Positions 31,786-43,221 of a DNA stretch of 64,000 nt are shown in pieces (position 1 is the first letter of the stretch; every line of letters starts with the position of its first letter). The position numbers and the translations under genes are program-made. The stretch covers positions 124,001 to 188,000 of the forward strand of contig PYSS01000055.1 in assembly GCA_003049465.1 (NCBI GenBank). The letters are read 5' to 3'. The notes beneath the pieces were generated by a model. That model had not been told where the DNA came from, did not search any database, and was given only the letters and a program-made list of their open reading frames with translations. The stretch is from Magnaporthiopsis rhizophila. Taxonomy: Eukaryota > Ascomycota > Sordariomycetes > Magnaporthales > Magnaporthaceae.

Positions 31786-34700
31786 ATGAGCTCGGCCGAC
31801 GAACAGGACGCGATGCCATCCGGTGCTCAGCGGCGGCATGCCGCAAAAAAGCGGAAGCGAGAGAGGCAGGAGAATGGCGGACAGACACTCCCCAAGCGCC
31901 AGAGATCCAAGTCCAAGTCCGGCAACGCCGTCCAAAAGCAGGATGGACCTGCTGCCGAGCTCGCCGCGTCCCCGAATCACAGCCAGAGCAGAGCCATCAT
32001 GGTGGTGCGCGCGGACGACGAGGACGAGGACGATGACAATGCCGGAGAGAATGCTCTTGTCTCTTCCTCGGCAGCGACATGGAAGGTTGCTGCGCCCGCT
32101 GGCGGTCGGATCCACGAGGATGTCGAACCCATCTTCAGCAGCGACGAAAAGTATGTTACGGACCTGGCGCGACGCCAAGGATCAGCCGGGGCCGGACTAG
32201 GGTGGCGGTCTCTTTTTGACTTCTCATCCCAGAGCAGCTGCTTACCAATTCAACTTCCAGATACATCATAATCACCTACGAGACCTCCCTCCAGGTCTAC
32301 TCTACTCAAGACTCGCTCCTGGTCCGCAGGATTCAGCTCCCACAGCGCAGTCGCAGATCCGCGCAAACCCTGCACATCACCGCCACGGTGGCATCCCTGA
32401 CCGATCCGAGCGTCGTCTGGGTTGCCGACACGAAGCAAATATGGAAGGTCGACTGGACAACAGGCGACTGCAAGGCTTTCGTAGCTACCCAAGGCCAAAT
32501 GTCGACCTTGGCGGCTGCCAAGGTGGGGGGCAAGGAGCTGCTGTTGACCTGCGAGCCCGTCTCCAAAGCTCAGTTTGAGCTGCTGGCGTACGCGGCTAAT
32601 TCGGATATCGGCTCTTCTCCTCGGAGTCTCGGCAGCCTGCCCGGTAGGCTGCGGATTCTGAGAACCGCTGCCGATGGCGGTGTTGTGCTTGGTTGTGCTG
32701 CAAGTGACGTTGTCGTCGCATCCCTGAAGGACGGCGGCAAGAAACAGGGTGCATGGACCATCGAGAAGCTTGCGTGTGAGGTCTACGCTTTTGAGGCCCC
32801 GGATATTGTCTGCGCTCTCGATGCTAGGGTGGCTGCAAAGGGTCACTCTTCGGGCAAGAAGGCAAAGCAAGCCTCGGGGGCAGCCGATTTGCCGGTCCTT
32901 GATGTCGTCGTCGGCGGCGCCCGTGGCGCCATCTACGTGTACGGCAATCTCCTGGCTGCTCTTGCAGGCGCTGGAAACGGCTCCAGGGACAGGGTGCAGC
33001 CCCGGAGGTACCACTGGCATCCTCGGGCCGTTCACAGTGTAAAGTGGTCTGTTGATGGTGAGCAAACGTCTTCTTTACCAAGCACTCCTACGATCTTGAC
33101 CTTGGCTTGCTGATGTCTCTCAGGCGAATACTTTGTGTCTGGTGGTACCGAGAACACATTGGTTCTGTGGCAGGTAGACACCGGCAAGACGGAGGTCCTA
33201 CCGCACCTGTCTGGTGTCATAGAGAGCATCGTGATCTCCCCCCGGGGCTCGTCGTATGCTCTCACTCTTGACGATAACTCGGCAATGGTATTGTCAACGT
33301 CAGAGATGAAGCCTACAGCCTATGTCTCGGGGATCCAGTCTCTCGTCCTAGGACGGAGTCGGTGGAAGGATACCGCGGTAAACCGGGTTTGGAGCCCAGT
33401 CGACGAAATATCACGCCCGCTTACCGCTGCCGCTAACCCGACCGCGACGTCGCGTCTGTATCTCTGCGTCGGCAACGGCCAGATGGCCAGCGCAACTGGC
33501 GCAATACCCTCAGCCTCTCTACTCCAGACCTTTGATATGTGTTCGTTCCAGAGCCTCGCCAAGCAACCTCTCGCCCGCACCAACCCCACCGAGGCCAGCC
33601 TTACCCCCAAGGGGTTTCCGGTCACGGAGCCCTGGGTCTCACACATATCCTTCTCGCGTGGCGGTGACTGGCTTGCTTCTGTTGACGAGTGGCAGCCCCC
33701 CGCACGGGATGTGGAGAGCCTTGTTGAGGACGCGCACGCGGCCGAGCTACTCTGTTGCGAGAGGAAAGAGGTGCACCTCAAGTTCTGGAAGGTCGGCGAC
33801 CAGCAACTAGAGTTGGTGTCGAGGATAGACGAGGCCCACTCCACAGCAGTGCGGCCCGAGTCGGTCCTAGATCTTGCGTCAAGCCCAAAGTCGACCCTCT
33901 TCGGCACCGTCGGGGCAGACGGCTGCGTGCGACTTTGGGCGCCTCACATCCAGCAGTCGAGCATGACCCCTGCCGCCTCAAAAGCGGCTCTGGCCGTAAG
34001 CCGCGATGCAGATACCACCGATGCCGTAGAAGGCTGGTCATGTGTCCAGGCCATCCCTCTCTCGTCGAGCTCGAGGATCGAGATGGACGGGGAGTCTTTG
34101 AGCCCGGCCCCTGCCTCTGCACGGCCCACAGGGGCTCTGGCGTTCTCCGGCGATGGTTCCACGCTCTTTGTCGCGTATGGCCTGCCCAACGATTTGGTGC
34201 TCTACATCATCGACGCGTCCTCGGGCGAGATTCGAACGCGGCTCAATCAGCTGATAGACGGCGAGGTGCGCAGTCTGCGGGTTCTGGGTGCCTCTGTCAT
34301 CATCCTGGCTGGCGGTAACCTGGTGGTCTACGACGTGGTCGAGGACAGGGTGCGATACGGCCTGTCCTTCGAGCTGCCCTCTTCGTCTCCTGCAGCCCTG
34401 CAGCTGGCGCAGCTTGCTGTCGACGAAACCTCTCACACCTTCACCATCTCAGTCCCTGTGTTCCCAACCGCAGACGCTACACCAAAACTCGACAAGAGCG
34501 TCAAGTCGGAGCTAGCCGTGTTTTCGCCCAACTCTGATCAGCCGCTGCTGATCCAGTCGATGCGTAACCTCATCATCTCCCTCCTTCCCATTCCCGGGTC
34601 GTCTAGCTTTGCGGCCATAGACTCGGCCGCGCAGGTCTCGGCCATCATCCAGGGCACGGCCACCAACCCACTGGCGCTACCCCTTTCGGACTTGCGCCTG

Positions 34701-34994
34701 GACAAGACGACTGCGGGAGACGACGACGCAGACATGATGGCTCCGGACGAGAACGACGGCGAGGATGAGGGTGACCAGGCCAATGGCTTGCTGCTCAACA
34801 TCGGAGGCGATGCCATGGACGAGGATGCAGATGATGAGGAGGATCTGGACTCTTACGGCGCCATCATCGCGCCGGAGAAGCTGTCACAAATCTTCGACGC
34901 GGCGCCGGCGTTTGCACTGCCGCCGATCGAAGACCTCTTCTACCAAGTTACGGGGCTCATATCAGGCAAGCCGCTGACCAGCTCGGCTGCTTGA
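31786..34994 (+). CDS. NAN1: U3 snoRNP / t-UTP WD-repeat protein Nan1 (Utp17, WDR75-like)
   Basis: Exons 31786-32150, 32261-33057 and 33124-34994 give 1010 aa. A basic, Lys/Arg-rich N-terminus (AAKKRKRERQ) with an acidic patch suits a nucleolar protein. Two beta-propellers follow: VEPIFSSDEKYIIITYETSLQVYS, VWVADTKQIWKVDW, HPRAVHSVKWSVDGEYFVSGGTENTLVLWQVDTGK, and DLASSPKSTLFGTVGADGCVRLWAP are recognisable WD-type repeats. The C-terminus is helical with an acidic stretch (DMMAPDENDGEDEGD) and ends YQVTGLISGK. The layout matches Nan1/Utp17, a t-UTP subunit of the small-subunit processome needed for rDNA transcription and early 18S rRNA processing. It is transcribed away from RPB10. Confidence 0.88.
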
Positions 34995-35632
34995 TCTCCT
35001 GCATACCGAGGCTGCGAAATATGTTCTGCCGTCTCGCCAGAAGCCATAATGGCCTGGCAACGAGGCTAACTGAGACTGAGCGGTGTTAGCCGCAGATGTG
35101 TGGATATACCTAGTCGGAACCTTTGAACCAGGCAGTCAAGTGTCGTGTGACCGACGTCGCAGGTTTAGCGTCCGGTCCCGGCGACACATGGTATTTGCCA
35201 GGCGCATCAACGGGGCGTTGTAAAAGTGTGGGGCTACTGCAAAAATGCTGCGTGGCATTGGGTGTTGAACGATTGCGCAATGTCTGGAAAAACGGGGTGC
35301 TTTGGGAGGGGGGGGTCTTGTTATGACGAATCTGTTCCGGCCTGATGTTTGTGCCATCTGAACCAACCTTGTGCTCTTTTTCTTTGTTTTATTCAAGATA
35401 CCTCGGATAGTTGGTTCATGAGCTTGTTGAACACGCTTGAGTCCTGGAGGGCTAGACAGGCATCATATTCACCTCCCGCGAGATTCTAGCTGCTGTTCTC
35501 GCATATTAGGAGCTGCACTGTCGATTGCTTGTCTCGACAGAAGGAGGAACCGCCGCAAGGTGCTGAGGCACCCGAAGGAAAACAAAAAGCGTTGCAAATT
35601 CTAGGGCTATCAAAACGAAAGACCAGACAAAA
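34995..35632. other. Intergenic region
   Basis: It contains the NAN1 3' end and the promoter of the oxygenase gene. No further feature was recognised. Confidence 0.55.
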
Positions 35633-36938
35633 ATGTCCTTCACCTCGATCCCGGTCCTGGACCTGAGCCAGGCGGAGAGCGCGGAAACGAAGCCGGCGTT
35701 CCTATCGGAGCTCCGCAGCGCGCTGATGGAAGTGGGATTCCTGTACCTCAAGAACGTCGGGATCCCGGACGAGCTGTTCGCCGAGGTGATTAAGGAAGGG
35801 AAAGCCTTTTTCGACATTCCCATGGAGGAAAAGTAGGGACGCGAAGATATCATCATATCAGTAATTCCGAGTTGGCCCTGCTGACCTGACCTGACGACAA
35901 TAAAACAGGCTCAAGATCGAAATGAAAAACGCCCCGTCGTTCCTGGGCTACTCGCGGCTCTCGGCCGAGATCACGGCCGGGGCGGTCGACCACCGGGAGC
36001 AGATCGACCTGTCGACGGAGCACGCGGTGCCGGGGCCGGACCAGCCGGCCTACTACAACCTGCTAGCGCCCAACCAGTGGCCGTCGCCGGAGCTGCTGCC
36101 GCGGTTCCGGCCGGCCTTCACCGAATACATGGCGCGCATGGGCGCCGTGTCGATGCGCTTCACGTCGCTCGTGGCCGAGGCCATCGGCCTGCCGGCCACC
36201 GCCTTCGACCGCTACTTTGAGCGCGACACGGCGGACCAGCAGCACAAGCTGAAGGTGGTCAAGTACCCGGACGCGGGCGAGCTCGGCGCATCTTCTTCTT
36301 CTTCTTCTTCTTCTTCTTCTCCTCGCCAGGGGGTCGGCCCGCACAAGGACAGCATGTACACGAGCTACCTGCTGCAAGCGTCGGCGCACCGGGGCCTGCA
36401 GGTGCAGAACCTGCGCGGAGCCTGGGTCGACTGCCCGCCTTTACCGGGGACGCTGGTCGTGGCTATCGGCCAGGGGCTCGAGGCGCTGACGGCGGGCGTG
36501 TGCGCGTCGACGACGCACCGGGTGCTGTCGCCGCCCGCGGGCCAGGGAGCCCGCTACTCCATCCCTTTTTTTCAGGGCGTCCGGCTCGACACCGAGTTCG
36601 AGGAGCTCGAGACGGTCGGGGTCGGCAGGATCCCAGATGACGTGCGCGCCCAGCGGGCCCGCGTGCTGGCCGAGAACGGCGCCGGCCGCCTCGACGATGT
36701 CGAGTTCACCTTCCGCACCGGCGGCGCCGCCCGTACCCTGGGCGAGGCCACGCTGCGGAACCGCGTCAAGAGCCATCCGGACGTCGGCGAGAGGTGGTAC
36801 CCCGAGATACTGGCCAGCATCCGCGAAGAGCAGCGGCTGAGCAAGAATCACGGGGCTTCTACCAGCACGGCGCCTGGCGCAGAAGCTCTCAGGACCGCCA
36901 GCGGGGGCGCTGGCAAGACTACTGTTGAGGCGCATTGA
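35633..36938 (+). CDS. 2-oxoglutarate/Fe(II)-dependent dioxygenase (isopenicillin-N-synthase-like)
   Basis: Exons 35633-35832 and 35909-36938 give 409 aa. The N-terminal DIOX_N region is clear (IPVLDLSQAE... ALMEVGFLYLKNVGIP... FFDIPMEEKLKIEMKN). The catalytic jelly roll has iron ligands in PHKDSMYTSYLLQ (HxD) and THRVLSPP (distal His), with RYSIPFFQ supplying the 2-oxoglutarate-binding Arg and Ser. A run of ten Ser, encoded by TCT/TTC-type repeats at about 36291-36320, sits just before the HxD motif and is likely a species-specific loop. Enzymes of this group hydroxylate, desaturate or cyclise small molecules. No other secondary-metabolism gene lies nearby, so the substrate is unknown. Confidence 0.88.
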
Positions 36939-37459
36939 GCCGCCGCCCGCTGCCACAATCATGAATTTTTTTTCTTCTTTTTTTTTTCATCACCTTCGGC
37001 GCATTTCCTGGTTGCAGCAAGATGCCGTCTAGGCGCTGAGCATTAGAGTGAACGTGTAGGACAGCACATCGCAAGGTTAGGTGGGACTATAGCACTTGTT
37101 GCATCGTGGCACCAGTTGTATTTTCCGCTCTTCCTCGCATCTACAAGTCAGCCTCGCGTAGCCTGTCCCCCCTGCGTGACCCATGGATGTTGACTAACAC
37201 GGATCTGCTTCCACGTCGGCGTCCGAGTCGTGGCCTTTAGCCGGCGGGAGTTCGTGTCGGTCCAGTTCGGGCGAGGCTACGTCGATTTGGCGGGGGAACA
37301 CGGAAACATAAGGTTGGAAGTATCAGTCAACTCCGATTTGTGACGGGCCAGCTGCCCTCTCTCCAAAATGCTCCAGATAACTGCCGCTGCTAAATCGCTC
37401 TAATTTGGGGAAGAGGCATAAGTCATTGTCGTCGAGACTTCGTGGCATTTGCCTTTTGC
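36939..37459. other. Convergent 3' intergenic region
   Basis: It lies between the oxygenase (+) and the small zinc-binding gene (-). It has T-rich tracts at about 36966-36988. No gene is seen. Confidence 0.55.
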
Positions 37460-37928
37460 TTATTTGCCGTAGGTCGGGAAACACTCGGCCACAGTCTTGC
37501 TGTGCTTGTTGTCCGAGTGGAGGAGGAGTCTAAATAGGTCGAGCAGGTTCGGCTTTTCAGTATACGGATGAGTGGCACAAGAATCGGCTTGGTTACTGGC
37601 GGAGACGTACTGGGGTTCCCGGGTGGTGCTCAGGAAGGTTGCCTTGCAGACCTCGCACTGGATGTTCTTTGCCTGCTCATTCTGTCCTCCATGAAGCCAC
37701 GTTGTCAGCGAGGGGTTGCGACCGGCACCAGCGGCACGGGGCGTCCGACATACGACTTTGAGCTGGGACTTTTGAACGCTCTTCTGGTCCTTGGCGTTGC
37801 GCTCGCGCTTCTGCTGTGCTCGGTTTCCCTAAGAGCAGGACCGATGTTAGTGAGATGAGCGGGTGTTGACGGGCATCGCGTGTTGGTGGCGGATAAAGCA
37901 CAGGAGGCGGTCGGCGTACGTTTCCCAT
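37460..37928 (-). CDS. Small zinc-binding protein (At2g23090/4F5-SERF-like)
   Basis: Four exons (minus): 37920-37928 (ATGGGAAAC only, three codons), 37754-37828, 37611-37681 and 37460-37529, 225 nt, give 74 aa. Starts MGNGNRAQQKRERNAKD, the hallmark of the 4F5/SERF-like N-terminus of this family, followed by KSQLKVNEQAKNIQCEVCKATFLSTTREP and ending HSDNKHSKTVAECFPTYGK. C37, C40, H56 and H61 form a C2H2-type zinc site. Intron donors are GTACGC, GTATGT and GTACGT. The family is widespread in fungi, plants and animals (ZNF706-like) and poorly understood. The 9-nt first exon and interrupted frames make it easy to miss, but the fit to the family is nearly complete. Confidence 0.9.
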
Positions 37929-39239
37929 CTTGGTTGATAATAGTCGGGCGAGCAAGTTCGATTGGAGGGCTGTGCGCGCGGCAAGGTGGTTCGTTCACGC
38001 TGTTTGTTGTGCACCGAGGAGATAAATGGCGGGGAGAGTTCACCCAAAAGCCGCTCTGGACCTGCCGATCCGTCATCAATGTTTTATTTGCGTGAGGCAG
38101 CCCGAGGCCCGGGCTGAGCGCAGGGGTGCAGTCCAGCCTGACTCTTTCAGTGGAGCAAACTTCGATAGATGATTGGTTGCGGAGCTGTCCTTGTGGGGAA
38201 CCTGCACCAAGACCTCCACTGTGTCGAGTCCAAGAACGGGCGAAGAAAATGTGAAGCGATTGGCTCCAGGGCATCCCGTCGACCTAAGCTTTGTCGTTGC
38301 GGACTACCACAGAACCTTTTTTCCACAGGCACACGATTCGCATGTGATGGCCCAATAGATCCATATCATGGATCACCCAAGTCCAAGCAAAAGAAGGTCC
38401 ACACAACCACAGCAAGCGTCCGTTATCCCACCAGCGGCCCGTCCCCATGGAGAATGGATGGCTACCGTTGGCGCCAATCCAACCTAGAATTTCAGTCGGT
38501 CCCTCTAGAGCAGATCCAGGCACCGCCGGATGCGTCAAGGCAGAAACAGGGAGGAACGCCGTCAACCAAACCAACGGCACAATAAGCTCCGGAGCCCGCT
38601 AGACGCCCGTCATCGCAGCGTAAACCTCCCAACTTCGATAGAACGCAGGCACTGACCCTGCCCAATGTCGTCACTTGGCATATCCGATGGGGGTTAAGAC
38701 AATCCAACGTGAACTTCTCCTACATCAAGTCTGCCGGCCTGTTGCGTGGGGGTCCGGCCCGCAGTCCAGGCACCAATCTCACCCTCGATCGCTGCTTCTG
38801 TGAGCCTTGGAGGCGTCTGTCCCTTCTTCTTCCTCTTCTTTCATCACATCCCAAAAAAAGCAGCCTCCATCACACGTCACCGGTCGCCGCAATTCAGAGT
38901 TTGGCTTAGCTCCCACACTAACCTCCCGCTTGCCCAAAGCGGAGCACCTGCACATCCTCTCGTAGCGGTCATAACCACCTGTGACGAAGCTGCATGACAG
39001 CTTAACGGCCCGGACCAACCGGTCCGCCCAGGACCAGATTTCCAGACGGCCTTGTTTCCAAGGCCAGGACAGGCCTCTCCCATCTGCCGCAGAGCTATGC
39101 CCACGCCTAGGCACCCACCTACATGCGATTTCTCACTTCAGCTTGCTCCAACGCCCGTCTCAGACAAATCCACGTTCGCTGTGCACGCTTCCATACACCG
39201 TCCGCCCCTCAACAGTCTCAGCAGAAACAGCGAGCGAAG
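37929..39239. other. Divergent intergenic region
   Basis: This 1.3-kb promoter region lies between the zinc-binding gene (-) and the helix-hairpin-helix gene (+). No gene is recognised. Confidence 0.5.
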
Positions 39240-40364
39240 ATGGCCAGCCCGGTCCAGGCGCTGCCTACGCCTGACAGCATCACATCCCACGAATTCCAGG
39301 AAGCGCTTGGGAGGTATCCTGCGCTCATCCAGGCTATATCTGACACCAAGGGCGGTATGCATGCACCTTTTTTTTTTCTATCCACAAGTCACAAAGTGCC
39401 GGCAGATGCCGTCGCCGCCTGTTGTCGTATCCTTCTCTCTCGGATTGCTAACTAGCCTAACCCGCTTCTTCTTATTGCCGTGTGGGTGCCTCAAGCCAAG
39501 CATGGAGAAAAGACCCTGGCTGAGCTGGATAATTTCCGTTATCTGATCGCCCCTACGCTGTTTGGTCTCGGCGCCCGCCCCGCCAAGCGGATGATGGTGC
39601 TTGCCGACATCAAGGTCCTCGTCAACTGGAAGCTGTGAGCATCTGAAATCTCTTCGACGCCATTTTTTTTTTTTTTTTTTTTTTTTTCATGTGGCCGGCA
39701 GCCATCTAACCTGTCGTCCTCCCCCAATAGCCGCCACGGGAAGTTCAGACCCACGCTGATGAAGCTGGTCTCTCAAAACGACCCGACGACCGCGTCCAAG
39801 ACGGTTAAAGAGGCCGTGTCGGCATACGCGGAGAATAAAGATGCAACCAAGGCGATAGAGGCCCTGTCCCAGCTGAGGGGCATAGGCCCGGCCACAGCGT
39901 CGCTCCTGCTCGCGGTCCACGACCCTGCCAAGGTCATCTTCTTCGCCGACGAGGCGTACTGGTGGCTCTGCTGCGGCGGCAGGAAGGACTCGATCAAGTA
40001 CAACATCAAGGAGTACCAGAGCCTCGAGCGCGCCATGAAGCTGCTGGCGGCCCGCCTGGGGGTCGAGGCCGTCGACATCGAGCACGTCGCCTTTGTGCTG
40101 ATGAAGCACGAGGAGGTCGTCCCGTTCGCCGCCGCCGCCACCGAGACCGTCGGCGACGTCATCAGCCCGCTGCCCGAGGTGGTCAGGAAGAAGATCGCCA
40201 CCCGCCCGCCGGCGGTACGGAGAAAGTCGAGCGACGAGAGGAAACGTAAGCAGCAGGACCCTCGTCCGGACGACGTCGACGCCGCGGCCACCACCACCCC
40301 GTCGGCCCCGACTGAGGATACCGCGGGCTTGCGACGATCCAAGCGCGGCAAGCGGGCCTCATGA
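39240..40364 (+). CDS. Uncharacterised protein with helix-hairpin-helix (DNA-glycosylase-like) motif
   Basis: Exons 39240-39354, 39496-39634 and 39731-40364 give 295 aa. The first acceptor (CTCAAG) is non-ideal but is the only one that keeps the frame into AKHGEKTLAELDNFRY. The core contains LRGIGPATASLLLA (about 133-146), a helix-hairpin-helix as in HhH-GPD DNA repair enzymes, followed by DPAKVIFFADEAYWWL, where an acidic residue lies roughly where glycosylases carry a catalytic Asp. The C-terminal tail is basic with RRKSSDERKRKQQ and ends RRSKRGKRAS, likely a nuclear signal. Intron 2 contains 25 consecutive T (39663-39687). Proteins of this type are conserved but uncharacterised in ascomycetes; enzymatic activity is not established. 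Confidence 0.82.
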
Positions 40365-41477
40365 TTTCCTTTGGCCAGCCTCCTTTGTCTTGCAAGCGAT
40401 AACCAACAAGGAAGATGTAGAAATGGGCTCTTGCGTACACACACGCCCCTCCCATCCATCGATACTTTTTTAACTTTTGATTAGACCGCTCGCCCACTTT
40501 CTTTGTCCACTCTGTTATAACCCCCCCCTCCTCTGCTCGATATGAGATTGATATTCCCCTCCGGTTCTGCCACATACCTACGTCCCTCCTATCCCGAGCA
40601 CATCTGATGCCCGTCCGCCAAGCCCCCGCATCCACAAGGCGGACTGGCCGGGTCCCTTGGCAGAAGCGATAGCGCCTCTCGTCTTCCTATATATACCTAT
40701 GCATACGGTAGAAAAGGCAGCTTAGCCAAACAGATGAAGCTGTGATTGCTCGCCGTGCTGATAGTAGTTTAGCGGTCCGTTCTTACCAAAATCAGGTTGT
40801 TTCTTGCAGTGCGTGCCAACCGAGGCTGATCCCAATACCTTGACATGCTCACTAGGATGCGATAGAGGATGATTTGCAGTGCATGTACCGTAAAGCTGTT
40901 AGTAGGAAGGAATAAGATATCAACACACCCACAGTCGGTCACCGGTAGCAGCACTTTCAAGCGCCCAAGGAGTCACTTAGGCCTACGGAATTCATTGCCG
41001 GGTGATTCACCATTAACTCCAGTACGAACTATGATGGAAAGCTGCCAAACACCAATACAAGCTTCCAGGCCGATAAAGGAAACCAATACCGCAAAGACAA
41101 TTGGGAAAGCCTCAATCTACAAGTCTCCTCTCGTTGTAGGCTTGGCCAACATTTTATCCGTAAGGGGGAGGCCCCCTAATGTCATATTACCAGCCTTGGT
41201 GGCCGAAGCCATGACCGCAATGTCCCAACGGCCGGTGGATGAATCATGACAGCCATACTGTCACACACGGAACCAGCGTCTGTCCCTCCTCTTCCGTCCA
41301 GACTCCTGATATCCCAGCTGCTTCAACCGAGAGGCCGTCACTGAAACCGGCCGCCCCTTCCTCCCACATACAGCAGACGGATAAAAGTCGGCCGGCCGGC
41401 CAACGGAAATCCTTCCAGGTAAGGGTGGCCATCGTGGATGAGCAACGGAAGAGATGCGGCCGGAGAGTTCGTGTCCT
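40365..41477. other. Convergent intergenic region containing a gene relic
   Basis: It lies between the helix-hairpin-helix gene (+) and YET3 (-). GC content is lower than in flanking genes from about 40760 to 41230, where a decayed frame is found (listed separately). The rest shows nothing recognisable. Confidence 0.5.
40769..41235 (-). pseudogene. Probable RIP-damaged gene relic
   Basis: A single minus-strand frame from about 41235 to 40769 reads some 155 codons with only two internal stops, TAG (after TTRGDL) and TGA (after FRRPK). Each is one C-to-T step from CAG or CGA. The conceptual product includes ASATKAGNMTLGGLPLTDK and a membrane-like stretch IEAFPIVFAVLVSFIGLEA. Base composition is more AT-rich than in the live neighbours. 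The family was not recognised. The pattern suggests an old gene or duplicate mutated by repeat-induced point mutation, not merely intergenic DNA. Confidence 0.35.
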
Positions 41478-42443
41478 CTACCTCTCCTTCTTGGTGGAGC
41501 CGTCGTCGACGGTAAACTTCTCGCCGAGAGCGTCATACTCGCGGTGCAGGCCTTTGGCCTGCTGCTTGAGAGCCGTGATGTTGGCATCCTTGCGCTTGAT
41601 CTCCTCCTTCAGGCGCGCGATCTCACCCGGGTCCCCAGCCTGGGCGAGCTTGGCCGAGTCCTTGCCAGCCTTCTTGTTGGTGTCGGTGCCCTCGTACTGC
41701 TTGACCTTCTCCTCCAGACGGAGGACTTCGAGGATCATGGAATAGGTCCGGTTGAGAATGAGCGACAGGAAGAGGGTGAAGCCGCAGAGATACATGTTGC
41801 GCTGCGAGTAGAACTTGCGCGCCTGCACCTCGAGGCGCTCGTGGCCCATGATCGTGGCACTGTAACGAGAGGGAAACGTTAGCTGGACGGTTTTGAACGT
41901 GCCAAAATGCGGCGCTGTCTGGGGCGGCGGGTGACGTACGTGTTCTTGCTATTTTCCGTGGCGGCCGCCAGTTCGAGCTGGACCCGGTAGACGCGGTTGA
42001 CGCTGTCGATGAACAGAATCAAAATGAATATGAATGTGATCTTCATTCCATATTGGACCTTGGCCACGAGGGGGTTCTCCGAGATGAAGCTGTTGGACAA
42101 AGAAGAGCGCGTTAACAAGTTAGCAAGGCTGTGTGCCTATAAGAGAAGGGGGTCCTGGAAGCACGCACGTGAACATCTTGCGGCGGATGGTAAAAGGCAT
42201 TGGGAGGATAAGCAGCATGAACAGAGCCATCTCTGCCATGAGCAGGACGAAGACCTGAATGCAGAGAGTTCGCTGATGTTAGCCAGAACTCTTATTGTAT
42301 CCTAGATAATGATGTGGCCGTTGGATTTTGAGGCCTTTTCATTGCGATACACCGCGATTCGACAGAGCGGTGGCCGGTGTCGAGGGGCGCGGGGTTAATC
42401 CAGGAGAAAGACTATCACGCACCAAGGTGTAATAGAGCGTCAT
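41478..42443 (-). CDS. YET3: BAP31/Yet3-like endoplasmic reticulum membrane protein
   Basis: Exons (minus): 42423-42443 (seven codons), 42169-42254, 41940-42089 and 41478-41859 give 212 aa. Three membrane segments are evident: about 2-24 (YYTLVFVLLMAEMALFMLLIL), about 50-66 (ITFIFILILFIDSV) and about 102-125 (MYLCGFTLFLSLILNRTYSM). A charged coiled coil follows (LRLEEKVKQYEG... AKGLHREYDALGEKF). The protein ends KKER, a KKxx dilysine signal for retrieval to the ER. Members act in ER export and quality control of membrane proteins and associate with the translocon. It converges with the helix-hairpin-helix gene. Confidence 0.9.
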
Positions 42444-43221
42444 TTTGGCGTTTGTTAGGTCCAGAGGCCGAGCAGATAGGTCTAGTCAACAGGGTATTTG
42501 TTGTTGTTTCGCTGTTGTAGGTCGACACGATCGATGGTAGGAATGGAGGGGAAGCAGCAGGCAGGGAGAATAAATTTCGGCAAAGAGGATTGATCGCGGG
42601 TTGCTACAGTCAAAGCAAGAGAGCGCGGGCAGCGAATAAGCCCGGTTTTGTATCGAGTTGACAAAAATCCTGGCGGTTGGTTCGGGAAAGGCGCATGTGT
42701 CCTCGAGAACCTCTGCTGTGCTTCGGACAGGGTGGTGGTGGGTTAGCTGGCAGAGCTGAGCTGGCCACGAACGTCACAGCTCGCAATGCGTGGGTCAACA
42801 ACGTCATCAGTTTGTGGCTTGGGTGGGGCAGTCGAGTGGCCCCTCTCCTGATGGTCGTGGCTGAGGGGACTGTGGCACGTGCAATCGATCGCAAACACCG
42901 CAACTAAGCCAGATTGGCCTGGTTTTAACACAAGCAGGGGCAGCAGGCCTGAGCAACCACAATCACATCAGACGTTGCACACAAACCACCCATGTTCATC
43001 GTACATCCAAGACCCTATAATACATCCCATCGGCAACCAGGTTCCCTGGGTCTTACAATTCGAAGGAACAGAAATGTGACTCTTGATGGCTCCAGCAATG
43101 CAGCCTTATCCGAAAACCCCGGAACCGCGTTTTTGCTGCGCGCTTCAATGGTGCCTTTGTGCCATGCCGATCCCTCAAGCGCAAACCTCACAGTGGGCGG
43201 TCATGCAATCGAAAAACATGC
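42444..43221. other. Intergenic region between YET3 and DUS3
   Basis: Both flanking genes are on the minus strand, so this holds the DUS3 3' UTR and the YET3 promoter. No gene is recognised. Confidence 0.55.

Noticed and set aside
35633..36938. Secondary-metabolite gene cluster around the 2OG oxygenase
   Set aside because: Neighbours are housekeeping genes (NAN1, a zinc-binding microprotein, a helix-hairpin-helix protein); no synthase, transporter or pathway regulator is present.
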